From Planctomycetota bacterium (GTDB lineage Bacteria; Planctomycetota; PUPC01; JACPCR01): a DNA stretch of 10,981 nt. Location: NCBI GenBank assembly GCA_030740295.1, contig JASLXP010000002.1:1-10981 (forward strand). The letters are read 5' to 3'. This document shows positions 1-6,813 of this stretch, piece after piece; position 1 is the stretch's first letter; every line of letters starts with the position of its first letter. A program made the translations under genes and the position numbers. The notes beneath the pieces are model-generated. The model saw nothing but the letters and a program-made list of their open reading frames with translations, ran no database searches and was not told the origin of the DNA.

Positions 1-1428
1 GCTGACGGTCAGAGCCGGACAGTGTTAGGCATACGCAATTTTTTTGAATACTTTCCCTATGGAGTCAGGCTCACCGAGAACGAAGCCTGCCTCGATTTCT
101 GGCCGGCCTGGAGTGAAAAGCCCCTGGAGCTCAAGCAGGGAGCGGGCAAGACGCACCAGTTCGGATTGGCTTTTGTCGAGGCCGATTCATCGTGGACGGA
201 GCGCGCACTGGGCTATGCGATCTGTAAACCGCCAATGGCGCGAACGCCTGTGGCCGCCTGCCAGCAGGGGGGCGTCTTTCAGGAGCTCCTCGAACACCAG
301 CCGGATACATATCCGCGCACAGAGACCACGCTCTTCGATCTCGCGTACAATCGCAACCGCGGTTACGGCAAGATGAACTGGGGCGACGACTATTCCGCTC
401 TCTACACCAACCAACTTCGCGGCAAAGGCGAAATCGTCTGGAACAATTTGGAAGGCGATCACCCCTTCCATGTCTGGCGGCAATTCGTTCGCACGGGGCT
501 CTTCCAGTATTTCAAGGATTATCGTGACAGCATCCTCCACTGGGCGGACGTCGATTTCTGTGATCACAGCAGCGATCCGCTGAACAGCGGCGCACTGCGA
601 CTTCACTCGGCAGGACACTGGTCCGGCCGGACGAGCCCGTGCCACAATTGGGCAGAAGGTTTTCGTGAGTGGTACTTCGCCACCGGCGATCCTCGACCGA
701 AAGAAATATTGGAGAAGATGGGAAACTGGATCGTCCGCCGTGCAGAGGCGGGTGCATTCAAGACCAACCCTCAACCTTACACGCGAGGTTGCGGATGGGG
801 ACTGATCCAGATGGCCGCCATGCAGGAGGTCCTCGGCCGCGGAGACGTCCGGGAGATCATGCTGCAGCTTTGCAGCGATCTTTTGGATTACTGTCGCGAG
901 AACAATGGCCTGACCATGACCTTCCCAACCGGCGGGAGTTGGCTGCCGCGAGACAACGCGTTCCACACCGCGACCGTAGTCATGGGTGCTTACCACACCT
1001 GGAGACTTTACGAAGACAGCGTCGCTAAAGAACTCGTCACGACCGCGTCAGAATCCTTCATGGATGAACGCACCTGCACGCCGGAAGGGATTGCTGTCTA
1101 CATCACCGGGCCGGAACAGTCGTTTCCAATGCAACAGGCAGCCGGCTTTGCCATGGCCGGTCTGGCTTGCGCCTATTACACGACCGGAGAAGAGCGATAT
1201 GTCCGTCGCGGTATGCGGATGCTCGAATACTGTCTCGACCGGGGGATGATTGTCGACCAGATGCGGATTCCGGGCGAATTCATCGAGATCGGCGACGACG
1301 TCATCCTGAACGTCATGATGCTGATGCCGAACACTCAACTCCTGAGTTACCAGATGCGCGGCATCCTTCTATTCATGAAAGCGGCGCACGAGACGGGCAT
1401 GCTGGAAAAGGTGGATTACAGGTTCTAA
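1..1428 (+). CDS. PcRGLX/YetA-like polysaccharide lyase family protein, C-terminal part (5' end outside window)
   Basis: The frame is open to the left edge, so the 475 codons seen are the C-terminal portion. A GTG at position 22 is probably an internal codon. The visible part starts with a beta-sandwich stretch containing RNFFEYFPYGVRL and FWPAWSEKPLELKQGAGKTH, typical of the middle domain of the PcRGLX/YetA-like family (named for a fungal exo-rhamnogalacturonan lyase and B. subtilis YetA). From about residue 120 it becomes an all-helical, toroid-like domain with conserved His/Trp motifs (LRLHSAGHWSGRT, then CHNWAEGFREWYFATGDPR). Members cleave or bind pectic polysaccharide such as rhamnogalacturonan. 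Full-length relatives run to about 800-900 residues, so roughly half is missing and any signal peptide cannot be seen. The family call rests on remembered motifs, and substrate is inference. No strong terminator follows directly; the next one is at 1881-1913. Confidence 0.72.
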   Translation, partial: ADGQSRTVLGIRNFFEYFPYGVRLTENEACLDFWPAWSEKPLELKQGAGKTHQFGLAFVEADSSWTERALGYAICKPPMARTPVAACQQGGVFQELLEHQPDTYPRTETTLFDLAYNRNRGYGKMNWGDDYSALYTNQLRGKGEIVWNNLEGDHPFHVWRQFVRTGLFQYFKDYRDSILHWADVDFCDHSSDPLNSGALRLHSAGHWSGRTSPCHNWAEGFREWYFATGDPRPKEILEKMGNWIVRRAEAGAFKTNPQPYTRGCGWGLIQMAAMQEVLGRGDVREIMLQLCSDLLDYCRENNGLTMTFPTGGSWLPRDNAFHTATVVMGAYHTWRLYEDSVAKELVTTASESFMDERTCTPEGIAVYITGPEQSFPMQQAAGFAMAGLACAYYTTGEERYVRRGMRMLEYCLDRGMIVDQMRIPGEFIEIGDDVILNVMMLMPNTQLLSYQMRGILLFMKAAHETGMLEKVDYRF

Positions 1429-1659
1429 GCTCGGCCCCAGATTGTTACACGGGCAATAATCCGTTCTTTGGTTGGCATGTTTCGTTACAGCCGCGAGTGT
1501 CAAGAAAGACGGCGCCAAAGGCGATGCGGGAGTATGGTACCGAAACCTCCTTGTTCTTAACTGATTGTGCTGTTTGCACTAAGAACTTCTCACAGAAAAG
1601 ACCTTCAGTTTATTCAGAGTCTGGTACCGCCTTTGCTTAAAAGGCATAGCGTAGAATTT
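1429..1659. other. Non-coding spacer with small inverted repeats
   Basis: No convincing gene is seen. A frame from 1167 runs through to 1640 but is a shadow of the lyase gene. Visible structure: a two-part inverted repeat at 1553-1586, with outer arms GTTCTTA and TAAGAAC and inner arms GTGC and GCAC around TGTTT, and an 8-base direct repeat TGGTACCG at 1535-1542 and 1622-1629. Neither has a T-tract, so these are not intrinsic terminators. They could be operator-type sites for the transcript that ends at 1913. I could not find a promoter with good -35 and -10 boxes here; TAGAAT at 1652-1657 is the best -10 but has no matching -35. Confidence 0.4.
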
Positions 1660-1830
1660 GATGCAATATCACATTGCATCGCAGTTTAGGCAACTTTATG
1701 GGCACACTCCCCAGGTTTTGGATAACAGTCGTCTAGGGGGGCGACAAGTGACATTTCGGGGAGAAATGGAAGAAGTCGTAGCTTCCAATGTCATCATCTT
1801 GTGTCGGAGAGGGGCACTTGATGGTCTGAA

Positions 1831-1857
1831 GCCTGGAAAGCCTGGAAAGCCTGGAAG
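1831..1857 (+). repeat. Three tandem copies of a 9-bp unit, GCCTGGAAA
   Basis: GCCTGGAAA occurs at 1831-1839 and 1840-1848, and GCCTGGAAG at 1849-1857. Each of the last two junctions supplies an AAAGCCTGG that can pair with CCAGGTTTT at 1711-1719, so the repeat gives the putative RNA interchangeable helix registers. It could also be a simple slippage repeat with no function. Confidence 0.85.
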
Positions 1858-1880
1858 AGCCTAAACAGATCGGAGAGGTA

Positions 1881-1913
1881 AAGCCTTGAACCACTTGGTT
1901 CAAGGCTTTTTTT
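1881..1913 (+). terminator. Strong intrinsic terminator
   Basis: A perfect 12-bp stem (1881-1892 with 1897-1908) and a 4-base ACTT loop lead into seven T residues at 1907-1913 on the + strand. It ends either the lyase transcript or the candidate RNA at 1660. Read on the minus strand it lies just past the stop of the CPBP gene at 1928, but there the tail has only a couple of T residues, so it would work poorly in that direction. Confidence 0.9.
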
Positions 1914-1927
1914 ATGGGAACCGTGGC

Positions 1928-2626
1928 CTAATATGGAACGATAAATAAGACCGAGAGATTCCAGATGAGATGACACAGCCCGGCCGGTATCAGGCTTCGC
2001 CAACGTAACGTCATCAGACCCCAGAAAGTTCCCATTGCCAATGCGGCCATCACTATCAATGCCGATCCCGTAGCGATGTGGGCGATGGCAAACACGATCC
2101 CACCTGCCACGCTGCCCGCAATCGGCCCCAGCGCTGCTGCGAGCGGCACAGTCACCGCGCCGCGCCAGAGGATTTCTTCGCCAGGAATGATGACGAAAAC
2201 CAGGAGTAAAATGGCGAGCGGCACACTCACCTGATCCTTCCATGCGTATATCTCGGCTGTCTGTTTCTGGGTCCCAGGCAGCAGGAGTCCAAGGACTGTA
2301 AATCCAGCCCACCCCAACGCGTAAAGAATCGCTGCAGCACTGGGCCCCAGGGCCAGGTCTCGCCATTGGAGGAGTACAAGATCTGCCCACTGTATCTTGG
2401 TCGTGAAGATGACAAGCGGACACGACACAAGATAGAAAATGGCCATCCTCAGCCAGACGTTCGGCATCAGGACGGTCAAGGCTGAAAGCGAGGCTACGGA
2501 GAGCAAGCAGAGCGTGGCGAGCCATCTGAAATGAACTGATTGGTCTTTGAGCCAGATGTCTGTGCCCGGGAAGAGCAGCCTCTCGATTTTGAGGATCCGT
2601 TTCATACGGTTCATCGTAGCTGCCAC
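1928..2626 (-). CDS. CPBP-family intramembrane glutamic endopeptidase (CAAX protease/bacteriocin-processing type)
   Basis: This is a 232-residue polytopic membrane protein. Hydrophobic stretches lie near residues 35-55, 58-76, 95-117, 134-149, 165-185, 188-206 and 213-231. The family motifs are in order: EExxxR at Glu150, Glu151 and Arg155 (GEEILWRG), FxxxH at Phe179 and His183, and HxxxN at His219 and Asn223. These are the catalytic and structural residues of CPBP (Abi) proteases, which cleave membrane-associated peptides. The substrate cannot be told. The listed start is GTG, with an AGAGAAG-like site about five bases upstream; ATG codons at 2614 and 2605 are alternatives. The gene stands alone and diverges from the DUF58 gene. 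No bacteriocin or immunity gene is adjacent, so a housekeeping role is at least as likely. Confidence 0.85.
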   Translation of the reverse strand: MAATMNRMKRILKIERLLFPGTDIWLKDQSVHFRWLATLCLLSVASLSALTVLMPNVWLRMAIFYLVSCPLVIFTTKIQWADLVLLQWRDLALGPSAAAILYALGWAGFTVLGLLLPGTQKQTAEIYAWKDQVSVPLAILLLVFVIIPGEEILWRGAVTVPLAAALGPIAGSVAGGIVFAIAHIATGSALIVMAALAMGTFWGLMTLRWRSLIPAGLCHLIWNLSVLFIVPY

Positions 2627-2650
2627 CAGCTTCTCTTGAAGAAAGTCAAA

Positions 2651-2726
2651 TGAGCGTTTTGCAGAGCACGCTCAAACGTGTTCTGTCGCAGTCAGAAACA
2701 CGCTAAAGCCTGCACTACAAAACGCT
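2651..2726. repeat. Nested imperfect palindrome between divergent genes
   Basis: The outer arms are AGCGTTTTGCAG (2653-2664) and CTACAAAACGCT (2715-2726), complementary at 11 of 12 positions. The inner arms are CGTGTTCTG (2677-2685) and CAGAAACACG (2693-2702), complementary apart from one extra base, around a 7-base loop. A competing hairpin is TGAGCG/CGCTCA at 2651-2674. It occupies the gap between the divergent CPBP and DUF58 genes, where a shared operator would be expected, but could equally be a dispersed palindromic repeat. No second copy was noticed in this window. Confidence 0.6.
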
Positions 2727-2817
2727 GCCAACTTGCAGAAATCACAAGGGTGATGGCGCTTGCGATGCTACACGGGGTAACGATTCCTGCTTTCCATCTC
2801 CCTTCGCTGACATCACA

Positions 2818-3714
2818 ATGCAGCGCATGAAACAGTCTGAACTTCTCACACCGGCCGCGGTTGCCCGGATCAAGAAACTCGAGATCTTTGCCCGCAAGCG
2901 GATCGATGGCTACATGAAGGGCGCGAACCGCTCGAGGGCGAAAGGCATTTCAACGGAATTCATGCAGCATCGAGAGTATCAACCCGGTGACGACCTTCGT
3001 CACCTGGATTGGAAGGTCTATGCCCGCACCGATCGGCTGGTCACTCGTGAGTTTGAGGAGTTCACTAATCTGGATGTGATTCTGGCGATGGATTTTTCCG
3101 GCTCGATGAATTTCGGCGAAAGGCCGATGAGCAAAGTTGAGTTTGCGATGCACTGTTCGGCCATGCTCGGCTATCTGTGTCTGGTGGGCCAGAACCGGTT
3201 TGGGCTGGCGTCGTGTTCGGATTCTGTTACCGATTGGCTGCCCCCGAAAACGGGAAATCGTCATCTGGCGGAATTTTTCAGGAAGCTGGTCGAGCTCGAT
3301 GTTCAAGGTGAAACGGATTTGAAAGGCTGCGCGATGTCGTTGACGAATCTCGTCAGGCGACGGTCGCTCATCATTGCCATTTCCGATTGTTATGAAGATC
3401 CGGATGGGCTGACTCATGCCTTGGGCCAGATCGCGCTGCGCGGTCATGACGTCATTCTCTACCAGGTGGTTCACGAAGATGAGCAAGAGTTGACACAGAC
3501 CAGTTTCACCCTCTACCGTGATTTGGAAACGGGACAACTGGACGGCGCCGACCCGTTGGAGATCCGGGATGCTTACCGAGACGTCGTGTTCGATCATGGC
3601 CAAAAGCTGAGGGACGGCGCGGCCAGTTTTGGCATCGAATACCATCAACTCACGGTGAATGAGGATTGGGACCGAGTGCTGGCTCTGTTGCTGCATAAGA
3701 GGGCCAGAATGTAA
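2818..3714 (+). CDS. DUF58 domain-containing protein with vWA-like fold
   Basis: This is a 298-residue soluble protein. The DUF58 signature runs through STEFMQHREYQPGDDLRHLD near residues 45-64, followed by WKVYAR. A vWA-type metal site (MIDAS, DxSxS) is intact at Asp92, Ser94 and Ser96 (MDFSGSM), with Thr166 and Asp190 plausible further ligands. DUF58 proteins normally sit next to a MoxR-type AAA+ ATPase and Bat-like vWA proteins and are thought to help chaperone or assemble complexes. Here neither flank holds one: a CPBP protease diverges upstream and a BNR gene converges 25 bases downstream, so the ATPase must be elsewhere. ATG at 2818 was chosen; ATG at 2827 is possible, and neither has a recognisable Shine-Dalgarno sequence. 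Confidence 0.88.
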   Translation: MQRMKQSELLTPAAVARIKKLEIFARKRIDGYMKGANRSRAKGISTEFMQHREYQPGDDLRHLDWKVYARTDRLVTREFEEFTNLDVILAMDFSGSMNFGERPMSKVEFAMHCSAMLGYLCLVGQNRFGLASCSDSVTDWLPPKTGNRHLAEFFRKLVELDVQGETDLKGCAMSLTNLVRRRSLIIAISDCYEDPDGLTHALGQIALRGHDVILYQVVHEDEQELTQTSFTLYRDLETGQLDGADPLEIRDAYRDVVFDHGQKLRDGAASFGIEYHQLTVNEDWDRVLALLLHKRARM

Positions 3715-3721
3715 GACCATC

Positions 3722-3747
3722 GTGGCTGGACTCTCCCAATCAGCCAC
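3722..3747. repeat. Inverted repeat between convergent genes
   Basis: GTGGCTG (3722-3728) and CAGCCAC (3741-3747) form a 7-bp stem with a 12-base loop across the end of the BNR gene, just past the DUF58 stop. There is no T-tract on either side, so it is at most a weak bidirectional terminator. Confidence 0.45.
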
Positions 3748-5086
3748 TTGCACCATGCACTCTAATCGGCACAGCGAAATCTCCATCCATCTCGTACGGC
3801 AACTCCCACACGTCGCCAGCTTGATTGCAGAAATAGAGATGCGATTCAGAGAATTCATCCGGATTCCCATCCGCCCAGAGAGCGTAGAAGTCGGGATGTG
3901 CGTCCACTGGACGGCGGGCGTATGCGTGATTGCGAGGGCTGTCTGATGTGAGGTCTCGCACCTTTTCCCATGACTTGCCTTCGTCCTGGCTGAGCCACAT
4001 GGCCATTTCGCCGCCGCAGCCGTGGTATTGCGGGCCGGACTCGGTGGGCGCGATGATGCGCCAGGCATCGCCCTCCACGTAGATTGAGCCCATGTCGTAA
4101 TTGTGGGTGGTCCGGGTCACTTCGTGGAATGCCCATTCGCTTCCCGTCCAATGCACGGTGGTCCAGAATCGGGGGTCGCCTTCCGGGCCTGCGGGGAAGC
4201 CTGAACTGGTGATGACCAGGATGATGGGGTTTCCTTCGCGGTCGAAGTTGATGTCCTTCATGTACACCATTCGTCCTTCGGCTTCATAATCGCGCACCAG
4301 CGCGCTGCAATGGCGATCGGCCATTGGGGTCTCGATGAGTTCGCCCGTGATCGTCTGCCAGGAATCGCCCATGTCATCCGTCTGCGCAAAGTAGAGATTG
4401 GTGCGCGTGTCCGGAACGCCGTCTATGTGCATGTTAAAAGCGGTGACGACTTTTTCGCCAAGCTGGCGGCTGCTCTGGTAGTGGCCCCCCATTCCGGCCA
4501 GTTTTCTGTCCTCCGTCCATTCACGCCCGTCGGGGCTCTTATTCCAGTAAAGCTCTCGCACGCCTGTGTATTTGGTGAAGAGATGGAGAAAACCCTTGCC
4601 GGGAATCCACCAGGGCTGCGGGTAGGTGATCTCTTCCTCCGTGACCCTTTCAAACTCACTGATATCGTGGGGCCGGACGCTGCGGTATTTGTAGCCGGGA
4701 CGCACCTTCCCTCTGCCGCTTACGAACACCCACACATGGCCGAACTCGTCAAGGCAGATGCTGGGATTATCGTGAGGGTCATTCACGATGGCAGTGGTGT
4801 TTCCCCAGTTCGGGGACAGGCCTTTGTCGTGAACGATTACCGGTTTGGGAACCTGTCCGGTTCTGTGGTCGAAGCACGAGACCATCGCCAGCAAGTGCCG
4901 TTCGCTGCCCTTAGCTCCACCGTAGACGAAGAACGTCTTCTCCGATTCCGGGGAGTAAACCCCCAGGGGCACATGCTTGGCTGTGTAAGTGCCGAGGCCG
5001 CCCGAATATTTATCGCCGTATTCGCCAAACTGGCCGAGGGTGAACCAGATACCTCGATAACCGCTGTCTCTGGGCGCTACCGCCAT
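3740..5086 (-). CDS. BNR-4 repeat beta-propeller protein, possible carbohydrate-active enzyme
   Basis: This is a 448-residue protein. The N-terminus has the signature of BNR-4 family proteins: SGYRGIW (residues 8-14), YSGGLGTYTAKH (27-38) and TFFVYGG (51-57), then a conserved DNPSICLDEFGHVWVFVSGRG stretch in two parts near 106-126. Asp-box motifs are visible: TDDMGDSW (236-243), a perfect SQDEGKSW (366-373) and a variant SPDGREW (184-190). These fit a multi-bladed propeller. Some members of this broad family are polysaccharide lyases or glycosidases, but catalysis is not shown here. No signal peptide is present, although most relatives I recall are exported; no upstream start could add one without reading deeper into the preceding gene. 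The ATG lies inside the end of the pseudopilin-like gene (10-nt overlap, 5077-5086), suggesting translational coupling. The ribosome-binding site is weak. Confidence 0.8.
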   Translation of the reverse strand: MAVAPRDSGYRGIWFTLGQFGEYGDKYSGGLGTYTAKHVPLGVYSPESEKTFFVYGGAKGSERHLLAMVSCFDHRTGQVPKPVIVHDKGLSPNWGNTTAIVNDPHDNPSICLDEFGHVWVFVSGRGKVRPGYKYRSVRPHDISEFERVTEEEITYPQPWWIPGKGFLHLFTKYTGVRELYWNKSPDGREWTEDRKLAGMGGHYQSSRQLGEKVVTAFNMHIDGVPDTRTNLYFAQTDDMGDSWQTITGELIETPMADRHCSALVRDYEAEGRMVYMKDINFDREGNPIILVITSSGFPAGPEGDPRFWTTVHWTGSEWAFHEVTRTTHNYDMGSIYVEGDAWRIIAPTESGPQYHGCGGEMAMWLSQDEGKSWEKVRDLTSDSPRNHAYARRPVDAHPDFYALWADGNPDEFSESHLYFCNQAGDVWELPYEMDGDFAVPIRVHGASG

Positions 5087-5769
5087 TTTTCCGGGAGCTC
5101 GGTGAAGGTGAGATCGTAAAGCACGTTGTACGTGGGGCGGCTGTAGCTGTCGTCAAATTCCTGTTTCTGACGCTCCCCAAAATCATTGTATTTCGGTGGT
5201 GGTTTTGCCTTGAGGTGGTGGTAGCAACGCACAATGGGGAATTTCTTGAGCGGGATGCCGGTATTCTTCTGTGTCTGGTAAACCACCTCGCGCCACACGC
5301 CGCCTTCGAACGCCGCTTCCGGATAGTAATTAAGCGAGTAGAGATAACTGCAACTCATTGTATCCCGGTCGTAATCGGGATCGCCGCTGGAACCGTCCAG
5401 GTCTGCAGCTTTCCACACCTGGTAAACGTCATTCTCCTCGTCACCGGTATCGTGGGCCTTCATCCAGTCCGGTTGTGCACCGACGGTGCCATCCAGCCGA
5501 TCGTTCGAGCAGACAAAAGACTCTTTGGTTGGGAGGTATTTTGGATGTAGACCGGTCAGATAATACGGGAACTGATTATGCTCGTTGCGATACTCACCGA
5601 TGGCCCCTGCAATTTTTCTCAGGTTCGTTTTGCATCGTGCATCCCGCAACTGATCGAGCATCCGTGGGACCGAGGAGATAGCCGTCCAGCCGAACATGAT
5701 GGCTATGAAGCCGAAGATGGCCATCTTCAGCAGCCTTACCCATGGTCTTGTTTCTTCGTCGGAAGCCAT
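5077..5769 (-). CDS. Pseudopilin-like membrane-anchored protein of unknown function
   Basis: This is a 230-residue protein with a short charged N-terminus, one hydrophobic segment (about residues 14-33) and a hydrophilic remainder that should lie outside the membrane. After the segment, CKTNLRKIAGAIGEYRNEH, then FP and KYLP, then FVCSND, follow the pattern of type II secretion-type pseudopilins common in the PVC group. There Cys, Asn-Leu and a residue pattern like IGxAIxxYxxxxxxxFP follow the N-terminal helix. The usual prepilin-peptidase site (Gly, then Phe-Thr-Leu-x-Glu) is absent, so it probably stays as an uncleaved anchor. Four Cys residues (46, 87, 140, 182) could form disulfides. It lies 57 nt after ilvE and overlaps the BNR gene. 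It could work with the BNR protein, but this is inference. The Shine-Dalgarno sequence is weak. Confidence 0.6.
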   Translation of the reverse strand: MASDEETRPWVRLLKMAIFGFIAIMFGWTAISSVPRMLDQLRDARCKTNLRKIAGAIGEYRNEHNQFPYYLTGLHPKYLPTKESFVCSNDRLDGTVGAQPDWMKAHDTGDEENDVYQVWKAADLDGSSGDPDYDRDTMSCSYLYSLNYYPEAAFEGGVWREVVYQTQKNTGIPLKKFPIVRCYHHLKAKPPPKYNDFGERQKQEFDDSYSRPTYNVLYDLTFTELPEKWR

Positions 5770-5826
5770 ATGTAAGACCGGGTTGGGAAGAAATCCTGAA
5801 ACTCGAGAGTGGCTCGCAGAGGCGGC

Positions 5827-6750
5827 TCAGATCATAGTCAGCCAGCCAAACTTGTCCTCACGCTCGCCGCTGAGGAGCTCGAAGAAGTACTGCTGAATCT
5901 CTGTAGTAATCGGACCTCGTTTGCCTTCACCGATAGTGATTTTGTCGACGGTGGCGATTGGGGTGATCTCCGCGGCAGTGCCGGTGAAGAAGAGCTCATC
6001 CACAATATATAGATTCTCGCGAGTAACCTGCCGCTCCGTGAGCTCGTAACCGAGCTCGGCCGCTATCTTCGCTGCGGAATCCCGGGTGATCCCCGGCAGT
6101 ATGGCGCTTCCTTCGGGAGGCGTGAACAACGCTCCATCCTTGATTAGGAAGAGATTCTCACCGCTGCCTTCACTGACGTATCCATAGCTGTCCAGGACGA
6201 TGCCTTCGTCATAGCCACCAAGTACGGCCTCCATTTTTACGAGCTGGGAGTTGATGTAGTTTCCGCCCGCCTTGGCGAGTGAGGGAAAGGTGTTGGGCGC
6301 CGCCCTGTTCCAGGAAGAAACGCAAACGTTGACGCCTTTCTCAAGCGCTTCAGGACCGAGATAACTGCCCCATTCCCATGCGGCCACGGCCACCTCGATG
6401 GGACAATTGAAAGGGTTGAGCCCGATGCCGCCATAACCGCGCCAGATGATGGGGCGAAGGTAACAGCTCCCGTAATCATTGGCCTTCACGACATCGATGC
6501 AGGCCTGCTTCAGAGCGTCAAAGCTGACTTTTTCGTCTTCGTCCATTCGATAGATTTTGGCCGAATTCACCAGCCGCTCGACGTGCTCATCCAGGCGAAA
6601 AATCCCCGGCCCGTTTTTCGTATCGTAGCAGCGAATGCCTTCGAACACGTTCGAACCGTAATGCAATGCGTGGGTCATCACGTGTATCTGGGCATTCGCC
6701 CAGTCCACGAGTTCCCCGTTCATCCAGATTTTTCCCTGTCCCCAAGACAT
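5827..6750 (-). CDS. ilvE: Branched-chain amino acid aminotransferase
   Basis: The 307-residue length is usual for fold-type IV, class I IlvE. It transfers the amino group between glutamate and the 2-oxo acids of Leu, Ile and Val, in the cytoplasm with pyridoxal phosphate. Visible motifs: HALHYGSNVFEGIRCYDT (28-44), the PLP-binding Lys160 in SLAKAGGNYINSQL, and YVSEGSGENLFLIKDGALFTPP (191-212), plus LPGITRDS and FFTGTAAEITPI. This is the full family pattern and nothing is missing. The ATG is supported by AGGAG at 6757-6761 with a 6-base spacer. A good promoter lies upstream at 6814-6842. It is the first gene of a minus-strand run whose later genes have no evident link to amino acid synthesis, and no other ilv or leu genes are adjacent. 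D-amino acid or aminodeoxychorismate enzymes share the fold but lack this motif set. Confidence 0.95.
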   Translation of the reverse strand: MSWGQGKIWMNGELVDWANAQIHVMTHALHYGSNVFEGIRCYDTKNGPGIFRLDEHVERLVNSAKIYRMDEDEKVSFDALKQACIDVVKANDYGSCYLRPIIWRGYGGIGLNPFNCPIEVAVAAWEWGSYLGPEALEKGVNVCVSSWNRAAPNTFPSLAKAGGNYINSQLVKMEAVLGGYDEGIVLDSYGYVSEGSGENLFLIKDGALFTPPEGSAILPGITRDSAAKIAAELGYELTERQVTRENLYIVDELFFTGTAAEITPIATVDKITIGEGKRGPITTEIQQYFFELLSGEREDKFGWLTMI

Positions 6751-6756
6751 GTACGA

Positions 6757-6761
6757 CTCCT
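6757..6761 (-). promoter_or_regulatory. Ribosome-binding site of ilvE
   Basis: AGGAG read on the minus strand sits six bases ahead of the ATG at 6750 and fixes the start. Confidence 0.8.
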
Positions 6762-6789
6762 GCCGAAATTAGGTAGCTGTTGGCTGTTC

Positions 6790-6808
6790 TGGCCTCCCAT
6801 TAAGGCCA
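6790..6808. promoter_or_regulatory. Perfect palindrome at the expected ilvE transcription start
   Basis: TGGCCT (6790-6795) and AGGCCA (6803-6808) are perfect complements around a 7-base spacer. The expected ilvE transcription start (about 6807, from the boxes at 6814-6842) falls on one arm. It could be a repressor operator or a 5' hairpin in the leader. No regulator is identified. Confidence 0.4.
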
Positions 6809-6813
6809 CGCGG

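Larger units (their letters stand above)
1660..1913 (+). ncRNA. Candidate structured non-coding RNA ending in an intrinsic terminator
   Basis: The + strand transcript can fold into a long irregular rod. Pairings read by eye: hairpin 1660-1667/1673-1680 (perfect 8 bp); closing helix GTTTAGGC 1684-1691 with GCCTAAAC 1859-1866 (perfect 8 bp); CCAGGTTTT 1711-1719 with AAAGCCTGG 1846-1854 or 1837-1845 (9 pairs, one G-U); CGACAAG 1742-1748 with 1798-1806; TGACATT 1749-1755 with AATGTCA 1787-1793 (7 bp), stacked on GGAAG 1768-1772 with CTTCC 1782-1786. A strong terminator follows at 1881-1913. The helices are nested, which chance would not readily give. The 68-codon frame across it begins at TTG without a ribosome-binding site. 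The rod-like fold and length of about 230-250 nt recall 6S RNA, but I recognise no diagnostic 6S element and cannot name a family. The 5' end is a guess. An alternative is the structured 3' UTR of the lyase transcript. Confidence 0.38.

Noticed and set aside
187..996. 269-codon minus-strand frame inside the polysaccharide-lyase gene
   Set aside because: It is antisense to a gene with family motifs throughout, with no motif or ribosome-binding site of its own.
1658..1864. 68-codon frame on the + strand with a Pro-Gly-Lys-rich end
   Set aside because: It begins at TTG/ATG inside a hairpin with no ribosome-binding site, its Pro-Gly-Lys end comes from a 9-bp DNA repeat, and the same bases form nested RNA helices. 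It is not a convincing gene, though a small protein cannot be excluded.
1881..1908. Similarity of the terminator stem to the CCTTGAACC hairpin within E. coli 6S RNA
   Set aside because: The resemblance is short and the element here ends in seven T residues, so it is explained as an intrinsic terminator; it is not enough to call 6S RNA.
1794..2525. 243-codon minus-strand frame overlapping the CPBP protease gene
   Set aside because: It is in another frame of the same strand as a gene with intact catalytic motifs, and its product is Arg/Ser-rich without membrane segments or domains.
4310..5119. 269-codon frame on the + strand opposite the BNR gene
   Set aside because: It is antisense to a gene with clear family motifs, has no recognisable domain of its own, and is a shadow of codon bias.
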